Assembly (NCBI RefSeq): GCF_041296385.1
Contig: NC_091023.1
Location: forward strand, 8,246,924-8,310,923
Direction: 5' to 3'
Source: Aphelocoma coerulescens
Taxonomy: Eukaryota > Chordata > Aves > Passeriformes > Corvidae
DNA: 64,000 bases
In this document: piece by piece, positions 50,877 through 64,000 of the stretch
How positions within the stretch are numbered: position 1 is the stretch's first letter
Layout: every line of letters begins with the position of its first letter
Notes under the pieces: model-generated
Told to the model about the DNA's origin: nothing
Databases searched by the model: none
The model's input: only the letters and a program-made list of their open reading frames with translations
Position numbers and translations under genes: made by a program

Positions 50877-53800
50877 GTAAGTTTAGAATTGGAAGTGACA
50901 GATTTATTCATCACATACTTAACAAGCCTTTGAAGGGAAAGAGAGAGTTTGTCAGAGTCCTTAGGCTGTGTATAAAAAGATTGTGGAGAAATACTGAGAG
51001 AATTGCCAATAGGCACTTCAGTTGGAGAGGACTGGGTAATATTTGCATTAGAACCATTGCGCAGATGTGTTTGTTTGAAACTTTTGCTCTGGATGACAAA
51101 ACCATCAAAGTCTGGAAGCCTGTTATCATTTATCTTCTGTCTTGCAAGAAACGGTCAGCTGCAAATTTCTGTCTTCTTGATGGAGGGTTTCAAACTGTTC
51201 CAGGCTCAGCTTAGGAGGCAAGGAATGCAGGCCATCCACTTCTGAAATCAAACCTTTGGATCCTTCTCTCTTTCAAAGTAATTTCAGAAAGTGAGTTTTT
51301 AATGTCCCCTACTAAAAATTGCTAGAATCCTGCAGAAGAGTTGATTGGATTTCTTTGTAATCCTGCTGAGCTGCCTTCTGCTGTCCTGTTTTATAGTCTT
51401 CTGAGTTTAGCGTATTTTTCAGCTGAGTGTTGCAGGGATGTCACTCCTTCATTTGCTGCTGATGTTGTGTCGCAGTTTGGTACACAGGACTCAGTCCTCA
51501 GAAATTCACTCACTTGTATGAGTGAGATGGGAAACAAAACAACAAAATCTACTTTAACTGTGAAAAGTCATGGAAGACAAATAAAAATAACCAACAGGAG
51601 AGGGAAGTGTTGCAGTCATTTCATTCTCCTGGGTAAGCTTCTTGCAGTCTTAGAACTGTGCTGAAATTAGTTTTCTCTCTTAGTTCTTTCAGACTCCTCA
51701 GAAATCACCTCTCTCCCTCCCACTTCTCTAAACCGAATGTATATGTAATAAGAGGACATGTAAAACCAAACTAATTTCCTGCTTTCTCCTATGTATAAAC
51801 ATACAGCGTTAATTGAATTTTTTTGGTAAATCAATGTGCACAAAAAAATAAAGCATATTTCCTTAGTTCAAAACATGTCTGGGTTGGAGGGTTTTGTGCT
51901 CAAATCAAGAAACCTCTGTGGCATTGTATAAACATGCAAAGAAAGTCAGTATAATTGATAGGATTTGGTTTTAATATTTTTTTGGTTTTCTTTTCAATGT
52001 GTGGCTTCCTAGTAAAACTTGGAGATTGAAATTCACTTGCGAAGAGCCAAGAGAAAGCATTTAGTGAATCTGTATGCAGCAACCCTGCTGTGTTTAGCTG
52101 GCCTCTCATCCCAAGGAGGTGAGCTGCCAGAGAGGTGCTGTGCAGCAGAGAGGGCACGAGGCAGGACTTTAAAGCTCACAACTGGTGTTTAAGTGCTCAA
52201 TAGAACTGTTTGTCTCTGAATCAGTGTGGTGTGGGGCTCAGTCATGTGTTCCCTGGAGATGCTCTTCAAAAAAAGTTCTCATTTCACTGCATTCAGGAGT
52301 GCTCTTGCTTTTGCTTAGCAATTCAACTCTTGTACATTCTGTGTTTGTGATCACAAAAATGTTTTTCCACAGAATCTTCAGTCTTTGTGTCTGAGTATGC
52401 ATCATTCAATACTTATGTCTTTAAGCTCACATGCACATTGTAAAAAATAATGCATTCTGTTACTAGACATAAATAATGATACAAATTTTGTTTCAATTTA
52501 AGTGGATCTGTCTTAATTAGTATACTATTACATATCTTCCTCTTCAGCATTCTGAGGGTTACAAATTAATGAAGTCCATCTCATAGCAAAAAAGACAAGT
52601 TTTCATTAAAAAATTGAGATTTTGTTTGCTACTATATCTGAAGCTAGTGCTATTCATGAAAATTTGGGTGGCTGCCCAATATTCTTTTGAAAATCCTCAA
52701 TCCTCCAAAGATATGCAGAGGAATATGATTTAAGGTGTTCTCCTGTATGCTGTGTGTCTTTCTCCTTTGTTTCAAACAGTCACAGAGGAAGAACACCTCC
52801 TTATGGCCTTCAGAATCATAAAAAAATGAATAGCCAGCATTTGGTGGAGGGCTGGGGAGGGATGGAATCCCTAAAACACCTGGAACGCATTTGCCAAAAT
52901 ATTAATCGTAGGAGTAATTTCTAAGTATTTTGAGAAGGGTAAAAGAGTTTAATGCTCCCAAGACAGTTGCATGGGTGTCTCTTAAATTATACTTCTTCTT
53001 TTCTTTTTTTCTTTTTGCTTCTATAACTGCAAAGAATTATTGCTGTAGTTGTCCATTGCCCCACTGCAAGCATTTACCAGCTCCTCTGCGAACACTCCTG
53101 GTCTCTCCTGGTGCACAGCCAGCCTTGTTAGTGTAAATTAATGTTTTCTGGAGTGTCAGATGTATGTAAAGAGAGATGGTGTTAGAAGGTTATTTAGAGA
53201 GACAGACATAAGTATTTTTTTAATTCATTAAAATAGGTTTAAGTTGATGTTTTGCTCTGAACCAAACTTTCAATCTTCTATAGAATTTAATTTGTGAGGC
53301 TGCAACATTTTAGGCTATTCTGCTAGACCAAATCTGTCCATATCCTTCATGTACGAGGGAAGAGGGATCATTGCAAGGGTTGATCTCTATCTTACATCTC
53401 CGCTCTCAGTAATTTATAAATAATCACTTATTATATAAATAGAATTTTTTGTATTTCCACTTAAAATTTGTTATATTTCCACTTATAATTAACTCTCTAA
53501 AATCTAATACCTACTTAAGGAATGATGTCATTAAAAAATACAATCTATATTCAACAGGGAAATACATTGTTTGGATGTTTGGATAAGGAAAACATGAGAG
53601 AGAATGTAATACATATCACCATGCATAGCATGTAAGGAGAATAGTTTTGTACTATTAGATACAGGTTAATCTTTACATTATAAAATTAAGTAATTTTGCC
53701 TCACTACTTAGATCTACAGCAATTTTTCCTCCGTTATTGTGTTAGCAAGTGAAGCATGACCTTATTGAATTGGAAATCCTGTTAGTCCTTTGTACCAAAG

Positions 53801-56800
53801 TCACAAATCACAAAGAGAGTTGCACTAGAATACTCTGGGGTAAATACTCAGGTCTGAAAACTGAATTTACCTTACTTTGGCTATCCTAGAGGTATAATAC
53901 TCCTTAATGTATTTTTCTGTGTGTATCCTTGGTGGACTTTATAAAAGGTTTAAAATAAGAGGTCTGAGAGTAAAATTAATTTTACTCTCTTTACACACCA
54001 TACAATAAATCCATTTCAACAAACATGGAAACTGGATATCCTATCCTGGGATGCAGTTGTATAAGTTAGCTAATGCATCAATTACTTCTCTACTGTTTTT
54101 TCATTGAAATTCATGATAAGGTCCTATTTAGAACTGTTATAGTATAATATTTCTTAAGAGAGGAAGGAAATTATTTTATGCTAAGGAATGGGCTATAATT
54201 CCTGAGAATGTAATGGAATTGTCCCTTGAAAACCTCAAGCTGAGATACAACAACTTGCTTCCTGCCTAGGCAGGCTGTTCTAAGAGCAGGGGGCTGAAGT
54301 GGCCACTGATTTGAACTGTACCCCCTGATCAGCAGTTCAAACTCTTGGCAAGTTTTGATTTATAGCCTTGCAGGTTTAGGAATAGGAGAAGGCAGGGAGC
54401 TGCTCCATTAAGCTCCATTGTGTCTGATTATGCACTTTGCCCTCTGAAGAAGGATCATGCAAAACAGTATTGGGAGCTCTATATCCATGCTGGTCTTTTT
54501 GTGGGGCAATTTCAACAGAGTCATACAGGAATGGAAATTTCATCCTGACAAATGAGTGAATCATCTTTTAATTCTGCCAGGACTGAAATGTATTGCTCTA
54601 AAACTAGAATCTCTAAAGGTATGAAACTCATTACCTCTTCAAGCTGTCAAGTACAACTAAAATCTGAATCTTTAAACCCTTTTTTTTCCAGACACTAATT
54701 TCCTTTTTGGTGTGAACTGCTTTAATGCTCTCTGCAATGCACTGAACTGAAACCTGAGTTTCTGGAGAGTTTCTCAGAGTTTCAGGTCCTGATTAACAGC
54801 AGGATGATGCTCATTAGTATAACATTATTTTATTACTAGATAATTAGGCTGATAATGCCGATTCAGATCTTGATCACTTTGATAAGAGCACAGAATGAAG
54901 CTGATAATTAGGAATTCTAATTTGTTAACTGGATATTTGTTCACAGACCCTAGATTGACCACCAAAAAAGATTTCAAAAGTAGTTTTCTGCTTTCACTCT
55001 CTTTTCATTTTGGAGGTTCAAAACCACTAAATAGACATGGGACAGATCACCTAAATTCAGGAGAGTAAAATATGGTTGGCATATGGAGTCACTAAATAAT
55101 TTATTACCTATTCAACTATCAGTGAATAATTTTATATTTTTAAGATAATATTGATGGGCTCTTTAAAAAAATGGATCAAAGAATTTAATTCTGAAATCAC
55201 TAACACTGTTGGATATACTATGATGTAACTGTAAAGATTAAATAAACTTACCACTCAATGCTTCAGCCTGTTAAGCTAATTTTATACTTTACAAATTGTT
55301 TTGCCCAGAACTTTTTCTTCTCTCTAATGAGAACTGTCTCCTTTGAATGTCCTGCTTCAAAGTATACTGGGGACATGTGAATTATTCAATATAAGATATT
55401 GTGATCTGCAAAATTTCCGAGTTGGTTTGTGTCTGGACATCCAACAAAAGCCTACGGTGGCCACTTTGCTCTGTGGATTTCCTTCTTCACTGACTTTTCT
55501 CAGTGCTCAGAATGGTTAGAATTTTGTTTAGTCGTTGTTGAGTAAGGAATGGCACACACTCATAACATGTTAATTTCTTTCTTTTAGGGGAGGACCATAA
55601 GAATTCCTCCTGATGCTAATTTAAAAAATTAGTTCATTTGTATAGATCGATTGTTTGCTGTTTACTCTCTGAATATTTAGCAGCAGAAAATTACTGGCAG
55701 GAGTTGTTACTGACACAGCAAATTTTAAATTGACACTAGAGAGCATTTATGGGAAATATGTTTCACAGCTGGAGTAGGAAGATTGAGTAGAAAATCATCA
55801 CCTTAATACTCTGTGATCTGCATGGGTAAAGAAATCAGCATGTTTTGACTGTCTAAAAAAATTAGTGAGAAACGGGTAGCAGAACAAGTGGCTTTTACCT
55901 GCAAGATGGCTTTTAAACAGCATGGAATTGTGAGTAATGCAATCATCTAATAGGGAAGCCCTAAAGAGGTCTCTCTTCCTCTGAAATTTGGTACTAAAAA
56001 TAAAAGCAGGTGACAATTCCATAGCTGTATGTGGAGGCTTGGTTGTTGGATGATCATCTATAAGTCAAGACATGAAAAAAATTCAGTGCTAATGGACATG
56101 TAGCTGAGGCACAAAATATACACTTGTGAAGTACAAAAGAGGTCACACCAATGCAAGTATATGAATTAGAGTTTATAGATTTTCATGTACACTTTCTGTA
56201 TTTTTTGCACCAAAGACACTGCTAAACCACAAGCATAACAAAGCATGCAAATGCCTTATTTCCATAAGAAATAAGGTTTGCTTTTCTTTTCTCTTCCCCC
56301 TTTAACAATTAGTAAATGCAAATAATAAGAGACAGAAAAATTACCTTGAGTTAACTGAATAACAGAAATGTTGGACCACGGTAACTGGAAAACTTGGAAA
56401 GGTATTGGGTTGTTTCAATATATCCATGGTCTAGAAGGCCACTTTTTGTTTCTTTGTTTTTCTCCTGCCTGAACATTATCATCTTTATGTCCTTCTGGCA
56501 ATACAAAGAAGGTCTCAGGTTTAAAGTAATTTGCTCTTGATTTTAAAAAAACAGTTACAGAACCAAAGTGAAATAAAAAGACCAAAGGGTTAATAAATCT
56601 TTTGCGTCTTCTAGAAAATCTTTATAATTTAAATATTGAAAGTGATTATTTGGATGTACTTCTCCAGTGCTTTTAGGTGATATTTCAGATAGCAGTGTGG
56701 TGAACTGGAGTTAATGTACAGTCATCTTCAAAATTTTAAGTCTTGTGGTAAACCAGATTGTACTACCTTGGATGTGAATTGCGTCACTGAGTTGAACACT

Positions 56801-57401
56801 CATGTTCCTGATGAAAAAGAGTTCCTGCCAAGAGCAGACCCAGCCTGAGCTGGCTGAGGCCAGCTGAGAGCAGGATGTGGTGTTTGCTGCTGCTCACACA
56901 GGGCAGCTGATTTATAATTAGAAGTCTAAGTCCAACTCCTTCTTGTTCACCTGAAAAGAAGAAATAATTCTTATCTGGCTTTTCAGTCGTGCAGTGTGAG
57001 ATTTAATTTCTCTTCTCTCGTTACCTGCAAATACAAAGGTATTTAGGAATATGCTCTCTGACTTGGTGAGGTTTTCTTCTATAAATCTCTTTTCAGTGCA
57101 AACTACACCTAGTCATTATTAAAGCTGGTGGTGGCTGTGTTTACATTGGAACTACAGAACTATGTAAGTATTTCAAGAAAATATTGCCATACTACTTTTG
57201 CTTCCGTTTGTGGAGCTTGATTTGTTTTCACTGGGCCTTGGATGTTTTCTCCAGATTTGCTATACAGACCCTGAAATTCGTTAATCACATGTTAGCTCTG
57301 GGGTACTAACCCCAACTTCACAAGGGGGTGGAAAGTGTGGAGTGAGAGACAGGATAATTTTACTCTTACTAATAGCTCTTAGGTAAAGCAGTTCTCAAAA
57401 C

Positions 57402-57404
<3 letters not shown>
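50877..57404. other. Unassigned non-coding sequence
   Basis: No supported gene was found. Open frames reach 125 codons (50837-51214) and 107 codons (51341-51664) on the plus strand without family resemblance. Bases 53452-53484 carry a near-direct repeat of ATTTCCACTTA at a spacing of 22. The stretch at 53400-53720 is very A+T-rich. A homeodomain-type motif cluster lies at 54839-54912. A small G+C-richer patch occurs at about 56826-56910. Confidence 0.6.
54839..54912 (+). promoter_or_regulatory. Repeated GATAATTAGG motifs, possible homeodomain-site cluster
   Basis: GATAATTAGG occurs at 54839-54848 and again at 54903-54912, and the overlapping word GCTGATAAT occurs at 54848-54856 and 54900-54908. 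TAATTA is the core site of many homeodomain factors, and TGATAA suits GATA factors in reverse. A second TAAT core follows at about 54918. The spacing of 64 bases and the intervening GATCACTTTGAT (a TCF-like CTTTGAT) resemble a developmental enhancer module. A/T-rich DNA yields such cores by chance, so this is a weak call. Confidence 0.2.

Positions 57405-57436
<32 letters not shown>
57405..57436 (+). repeat. T32 homopolymer
   Basis: Thirty-two consecutive T residues occur here, the longest homopolymer in the window. No reversed polyadenylation signal lies within 30 bases to the right, and no retrocopy is recognisable there. It is treated as a simple repeat of variable length. Confidence 0.9.
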
Positions 57437-57437
<1 letters not shown>

Positions 57438-60400
57438 GCTATTAAGTTTCTTGGTCTCTTATTCTCATCATTCTCAAGAAAGGCTAGTTCTTGGTTCCCT
57501 GAGTTAAACTGTGCTGGATGCCAGAGGAGTTTAAAGTTTTCTGCATGATAACATTGAATGAACTGTGTTAATTTTCTTTGCTAAATAACGTGCTCTGCTA
57601 TATGTTTCAATCTCTTGTTCATCTGATATATTAGACATACATTACTGGTGTTTAATGAATGTACCAAGATGTCTCTCTTAGAAATGATAACTATATAAAT
57701 AATTCAAGTAGTCAGAAATCCAAATTACTGTGGCTTGCCTTCTGCTTTCTCCCCTGGCAATCTGACACCACAAGAATATATGGGTAGGGAATGCTGCTTG
57801 GGAATGATGGAGAATAGTTTTCACTTCCTCTACACGAGAAATTAAAGACTGTCAATATGAAAGAACAGCTAATATATTGTGATTTGCCGTTAGACCTCTG
57901 AAACCAGCATCAGGGGATAAAAACTGAAGAGAGCAACAGGCTTGAGCAGTTTCAACCCATGAACTCCTTCACAGTGGTTAGGGCTGCCCAGCATCCTGAC
58001 AAGATAGCATGTTCTGGACACAGGTGTGGGAATCACACTGGAATTGTGATTAAACTGCATATTGCAGTTGAGATATATATCTCTATCATCAAATATAACC
58101 TACCTTTATGCAAGATATTTTGTACCACTCCACTAAATCAGAAATCTGGCGTAACATCAGTGATCTTCAAATTCGTAAATATTCTATTAAGTAGTACACC
58201 CTACACTTATAAAATATCTAAAAGAGCCGGGTTAGTGAGCACTGGCCTCTGACAAATGCTGTTAATCAGGATGGTCTTACCAGAGTGATTTTTCTAAGGA
58301 AAGCAATATCTAGTCATAAAATAAATGTTCATCCTGTGAAATTGTTTGATGTCCAAAGTGGCACTAAAATGCCCTATTGCTTGCAGGCTAATGGTCAAGT
58401 GCAAGCAAACGCAGCGTGTTGAAGGACAGAGGATGGGAAATTGGCCGTTGTGGAATGAGAGGGCTGACATGAGAAGCAGAGCATTTCAGTGAGGATGTGA
58501 GAAATACTTGTAATGACTCAAGAAAAATGAATCTAGCAAATAAGCTTAGAACTGCTGCCAGATCTAACATTGCTGATGGTTTTACGAGACGTGAAAAAAA
58601 AAAAAAAGGAAAGCAAATGAATATTTTCTGACAATATTGGTATTATAACTCTTGGGACTTATTTGTGTAGCTTTGTTTTTTCAATTATGGCAATATTAAG
58701 TCAATTGAAAAAAGTCCGTTAATATTTTTGGTGATTTTCTACATTTCTAGGCCTTTTGATAAAAGGAGAAATACAATATATTACTCCTCTTAAATTCTAT
58801 CTGCTTCATATTTATCCCTTACTGCTTTGTAGGTAGGGTGTAAGAATGTTGCTTGGTACATAAGTTAGATGCTGAACTATTGCTGTTCATGTTTTGTAAG
58901 AATATATATAATATGTGTGTGTGTAAAAAATCTCTCATACATGTCAGGTAAAAATATTATCCTTTTTTCTTTTGTCTTCTGCGGATTGAGAAGACACTGT
59001 AAGGAGACTGGTACTTCTAGGTCCACTTCAATGAGAGTGTCTCATTTTCTTAAAACTAAAATATCTTCTGGGGAAATGAAATGCAGCAGGTCCTGATGCT
59101 TTACCTAGCAATGAATAATTCATATGCAATGAATAGAAGCTAAAATACCTTCTTTACAAGTGAAAATACAAGCAATGCTTTTCCCTTTGAAAAAAGTGGG
59201 TAGCTACAGAACTTGGGAAACTATTTGAAACATATCGAATACTGTATAACAAATAATAGTTTTGTTTTGCATTTTGTTTATAACTGTACCTGTTTGTTAC
59301 TTTTATGATGTTCACACAAGGTGCATAGAATAATACTGTAACTTTATCACAGCTCACTTTGGTGTTTTTGTTCCAAAAAAATCCCTGTGCTTGCCAAAAC
59401 CTCTTGTTGATACCAGTGTGTGATGTGGGAGGGCAGTTCAGACTTCAGAGGAGCCAAATGCCATTTATCTGCATCATGTTGTTATCTATACGGGCTTTTT
59501 CAAAATGCCCTTTCCTTACTTGCTGATTATGATATGAATCACATTATGAGAAATTTGTATCCTCATATGTGTCTACTAAACAAGCTTTTACAAGGGCTAC
59601 TTTGGTGTGATTGCTGATGTCCTGTGTTGCTGGGAAATGAAGTAATTTCATGTCTTATGAATACTTGGTGTAGGATATGCTATGAAAAATATCCTTAAAA
59701 AAATCTGCTGAAAATACTTATGAAGTATTTGAAGACCCATAACTCTAGAACCGACTGCCACAAATTATATTAAAGAAGGAGAATGAAAAAAGTAATTTTT
59801 TTGCTGATGGAAGTTGGCAGCTGTATCACTCATTTTCTTAGTGAAATGGATTCAGCGGAATTAATGTTGGACATAAAACTTCCTTTGAGAGGCAAAACTG
59901 CTTAAATTGCAACCATATAAATATGATAGGTCTTCCATAGGAATAGGAATGAAGATTTCTAATAAAATACAGGCTTAACTGGAAAAGTGTTTTAGATGTG
60001 TGCAGGGGAGGGTACATCCATTTCCAAGAACCACACCTGGCACTCCTGTATGTCTCAAAACCCCGCTTGTGTGGGCAGACACATGCTTTGGGCAAACACA
60101 GCCTTTCTTGGTGTTTTCAGTGTACAGAACTGATTTTGTTTGGGAGGATTGATTTTTTATTTTAGTTTCAGCTGTTGCAATTCTTCCTTTCAATCTAGAG
60201 TTAAATTTTCAGAATTTTAGCCAACAATGCAGCCATCCTGCAAACCCCAGCATAGGCCCTTTTCCCATGGACAGACAATCATTATTCTGCCCTCCAACCT
60301 AAATAACCATTACTCTTATGTAAGGCAGCTGCTTCCATTTTAAGGGTGTTTCTGACCAGGTACTGAGCAATTGCCTTGCTATTAATATTATTATTTCATT

Positions 60401-63400
60401 TAATAGTGAAGCAACTACTTGGCCCAAGTGTCTCATTCTCCCTTTTGTTGTGGAATAACTTTATCTCTTTGGAAATGGGCAGTCACAGGAGGGCAAGTGT
60501 GTTTCATACAGATCATACAATGATGGTTTGGGGAAGCAATGATATCTTTGTTAAAACAATTGGTCTCAGGAAGCCGTCAGTAAGCACAGAGAATTGTGTG
60601 CATCAAGCTTAGATTGCTAGCATTGACATGAGAGTTTGGGCACTTTTTTTTTGCCAAGCTTTCTTTTTTCTAAGATAATTTTTTATTGTGTTGTTCAGTC
60701 AAACATACTTATAGGCATTGACAGACATCACAGAATTGTCTTCCTCAAAGGGAATTTTTTAAGTTTGATAAATTCTTTTTTTTTCTAATTTCTTTTTTTG
60801 ACTTTTTAAAAGCTGTGGGAGGCAGGGACTTAATCAGCCAAACAATAATTTTTATATAGGTAATTTACATATAACTGAATCAAAACTGCAGTTCCCTGAC
60901 AGCTTTCAAAGGCCATACCAATATGTCCCAATAATATAGGTTCAATTTTTAAAAATTCAGACTGGCTCTGAATTTTAATCCCTAGTTTAGTCCTAGACCA
61001 AACTGGCCCATATTAAAATTTCCTTCTCCAAGTTGCCTTTCCCATCTTCCCCTTGGTCTGTCACAACATTAACATGGCACTAGCTGTGCTCACTCTGCCT
61101 TTTTGAAACCAAATGGACCTCTCCTAAATTCAGTGAATCTGACAGCTGGAGAGCCCTTGGTGATGAGTTTTTTGGTATTCTTAAACTTTTTGTTGCTGGA
61201 GTACTTTTTTAACCACTGCAACAGGAATTAATTGATGAAGCAATGAATGCAGAAGCCAGGTGCTTTTCCCTTGCCCAGATTATCCTGTGCCTTCACTGGG
61301 AATTGTCCCCTTGCAGTACTGAAGAAAACTGAACTCAGTCCCCTAGGCAGGGTGAAGTCAGTGTGCTGGAGAGCTGAAAATGTTTGCATTTCTTTGTGGC
61401 TGCTGCCATAGGGAAGCTGAGCAGCCTTGGACTGCAGTGGCTGCACCTCCTGAGCAACAGGTGGGGTCAGGGTTTCAAAGCTGAAACAGGTGGTGTCAGG
61501 TGGGATTTGAAGCTTAAATCTCTGATTTTTTTGTTTGTAGCCTGGACTAAATATGTGTCAAGCGTCTATACCAGTTTTCTTTAAACACAAATTAGTTCTC
61601 TTAACCAGCCTCTGTTTTGTTTAAAAAAAACAAACCAGAGGTCCTCATGTGTCCTTGGAGGTTTAAAACAGTAAGGTGTCCTTAACACCTTAGCTAAAAT
61701 ACATTTACTTTAGTCTTCTTTCATAGTTCACCAAGTGACCTGGAGCACAAGCTATCGAAATGACGTGCCTGGCAAGATGAAGAAGTCTTCAGCTGGAAAA
61801 TGAGGGTACAGTAAATGCATCTCGCTTGGCTTGGGAGTTAGCAGGAATCTCAGATTTGGGAAATGAGTCAGTACCTTGCTCAGGAAATCAGCATGGGTAT
61901 GACAACAACAAGTAAGACACACTAAAGAATTTTTTTATTTCTTTCTTTCCTTTTTCAAACATAAAATTTGACCCAAGTAATTCTGTCTCAGCTCCCTCAA
62001 GGACATGCTCATTATTATTCTGTGTAAGGTCAGGACAGGAAGGAGATGGGTTATGCTGTGCTTAGCAATGGGCCTGAAGAGCTTAACCAAATCAGACCAA
62101 GGATAATGGAATCGATAGTAAGGGACAAAATAAGCAGTGCTGCTCTCTGAATATCACATTAGTGTCACACGTTTTCCTTTCTGTTTTGTGAAAGAAAAGC
62201 TCTGGGCTCATATAAATGTCTGTTTGTTTTTCAGGTGTGGTGGTGCTCAAGAGTTCTCCCTCTATAATGACAGAAAATTGAAGGCAGACAAAGATGGATG
62301 GGGGGAAAAGTAGAACAAAAAAATGAGTGGGATAAAGTTAAGGACCCAGGGTTTGGTATTAGCAATGAGGAAGTAAAAAGGGGATCACCAGAATGAAAAG
62401 ACCCCCCCCCTTTCCCAAATAAAAAAAATGCCACCCGTAATGACTAAAACCCCTAGTGGCCCATGCATTCCAGTAGTTTTAGGGTTGGATTAATCTCTCC
62501 CAATTCAGGTATCCAAAGAGTATATTTTTGTATTTGACAATTTATTTTTTTAATAATAGAAAATAACTAGGGGCTGTCTAGGAATAACTGACCCTATTAC
62601 AAAGATAGAAATTGGGATAGTGTGTAAGTCCTATTGCATCAGTAATATTGTGGTATTGTGGCCTAAATGTAAGTGTAGGCGTGACTTCCTATTTATATAT
62701 TTGTATATCCCTATTCTTCCTGCTTCTTTCTTCTTTCTTTTGCTGTGTTTTGGAAACTCAAAGGCTTGTAGCTGCTTTCTGTTTGTTACTCTGATGATTT
62801 TACCAATGAAAACACAACTCTCTTTCTTGGCTTTTTAATCCAGTCATCTAGGTCTGTATGTAGTGGTTCACAGTCAGCATGGGAAATTTCAGTTAAAATC
62901 AACTGATGCTGAATTGTTAATGTTTTCATTGAATTGTCAAACTTGGTGAATTCATTGGTGTATCAACAAGAGACCTTCTGAGAAAATTCATATAAATGTT
63001 TGTTTTAAAATTTGTGGAGAAAAGGTACAGAAATGTCTTGTTCTTGCTCTATTTTTTGCCTATATTGCCACACCAAAAAGTTTTCATACCCCCTAAATAT
63101 CATATTTTGTTAGAGTAAGTCTAGATTTCAGGAACAGCATTAATTTCTGGGTAAACATGTAAAAGGAGAGTGAGATTCTTTTCTTCCACAGCTCAGAAGT
63201 TTAGTTCTCTCTCCAGAACAGCCACTTTTAATTGCAGAGCTGCCCATTTGTTGTGTTTCTGACAAGGGTCCTGCATAAAGCCATTGCATTTTGTTACTGA
63301 TTTCATAGAATTAAGTTTGACACTGCTGACTTGAGAGGCATCATAGAACTTTGCTATGAGAGGGTAAAAATGTAGTAAGGAAAGAAAATAATATACAATA

Positions 63401-64000
63401 GATTAAAGGGGGGCAGAACCCCAAAATGCTCACGTCTAGTGAAAAAGAGATGAGATTACTGAAGGAAACATAATTACCTGACTTCATGACGAAGGTCACT
63501 CTGTCAGCTCTATGGTGCAGAAGAGACTGAATTAAGAGCTGTCTGCCAAAGAAGCAGGAAAGTAATGAGGGGAAACTTCCTGCCTATACAGCTGCAAACA
63601 TCTGAGAAGGAGGAGTGGAGAGCCACTCACTTATCTAGAAATGCCTTTCAAGAGTCCTTTTGAAATGGTGCACTTGGGAGAACATTTACCTGAACAACAG
63701 CAAGTAATCCCTAATTGAACTGCCAGAGGCTGTTTCTTGACAATGCAAAGCATTTTACTTTTATCCTTCCCTTTTCTGGTGCTGATTGATAGATGGGTTG
63801 ATTCTGCGGTTGCCACTGTAATAGAAATCATCACAATACTATCAAGTACAGTTTGGAGAGGGTTTTATGTGTCATACTCTCTCTTTTCAGTAACTTTATC
63901 GAGATCAAAACCAAACCAATTGGCTTAAAAACACTTGAACTATTTAGAGACAAGTCCTTGTGTACGGGTTTTGATTTATGTAAGTCGTCCAAAAAATTCA
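57437..64000. other. Unassigned non-coding sequence
   Basis: No gene or recognised transposon was found up to the window edge. Open frames are below 100 codons. Simple tracts include A14 at 58594-58607, a short GT tract at about 58914-58923, a C-run at about 62402-62410 and T/A-rich runs around 60640-60800. A tandem duplication lies at 61458-61517. Confidence 0.6.
61458..61517 (+). repeat. Imperfect tandem duplication, period about 29
   Basis: A unit beginning CAGGTGG.GTCAGG and ending in a TTCAAAGCTGAAA-like tail (61458-61486) is followed by a diverged copy (61487 to about 61517) with a TTTGAAGCTTAAA tail. Each copy holds the E-box CAGGTG. Divergence suggests an old duplication. A frame crosses both copies, but nothing supports coding. 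Confidence 0.6.

Noticed and set aside
50837..51214. 125-codon plus-strand open frame as a gene
   Set aside because: A minus-strand frame overlaps it, it has no recognised motif and it reads through a strong splice donor in another phase.
57405..57436. T32 run as the poly-A tail of a minus-strand retrocopy
   Set aside because: It shows the same absence of a polyadenylation signal, gene similarity and flanking duplication.
1..64000. CRISPR arrays, operons or other prokaryotic systems
   Set aside because: There are no regularly spaced repeats, no dense coding and no ribosome-binding-site pattern. The CR1 fragments mark the sequence as sauropsid nuclear DNA.

Overview
The window reads as vertebrate nuclear DNA, most likely from a neognath bird. 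It is A+T-rich and poor in CpG, and it has no dense run of open reading frames. Two fragments look like CR1 LINEs, the dominant retrotransposon of birds and other sauropsids. One, near 23.2 kb, carries the 3'-end wording typical of avian CR1. I did not try to place it to species; a passerine is possible but not shown.

I find no gene I can defend. The longest open frame is 163 codons (minus strand, 24546-25037). By a rough stop-codon estimate, about one such frame is expected by chance in 64 kb of this composition. The translations show no protein family I recognise, and no reverse-transcriptase, gag or other motif. No CpG island, tRNA, rRNA or known microRNA was recognised. The likeliest setting is a gene desert or a long intron.

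Layout: 1-4.3 kb is unassigned sequence with a compound inverted/tandem repeat at 258-323. An old, diverged CR1 (minus strand) lies at about 4.3-4.74 kb. Unassigned sequence follows to 14.46 kb, then a near-perfect inverted repeat (14464-14506) and a compact LTR-like element with CCAAT, TATA and AATAAA signals (14561-14781). A G17 run lies at 22.35 kb, the CR1 3' end at 23.2 kb and a C/G-tract hairpin at 25.2 kb. From 31 to 34 kb there are short palindromes and an E-box-bearing, CpG-retaining stretch. From 36.6 to 38.5 kb there is a perfect 31-bp palindrome, an odd segment that may be an old repeat, and a tandem duplication. At 39.77-40.61 kb, CpGs are several times denser than in the flanks, so this is the best candidate for a constrained regulatory element. 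The remainder (41-64 kb) is unassigned sequence with small tandem duplications, a homeodomain-type AT motif cluster at 54.8 kb, one possible start-codon/splice-donor pair at 50.84 kb and a T32 run at 57.4 kb.

No operon, pathway or multi-gene system is visible, and I do not claim a novel biological system. The items worth a second look are cis-elements and repeat structures, and all need comparative alignment to settle.
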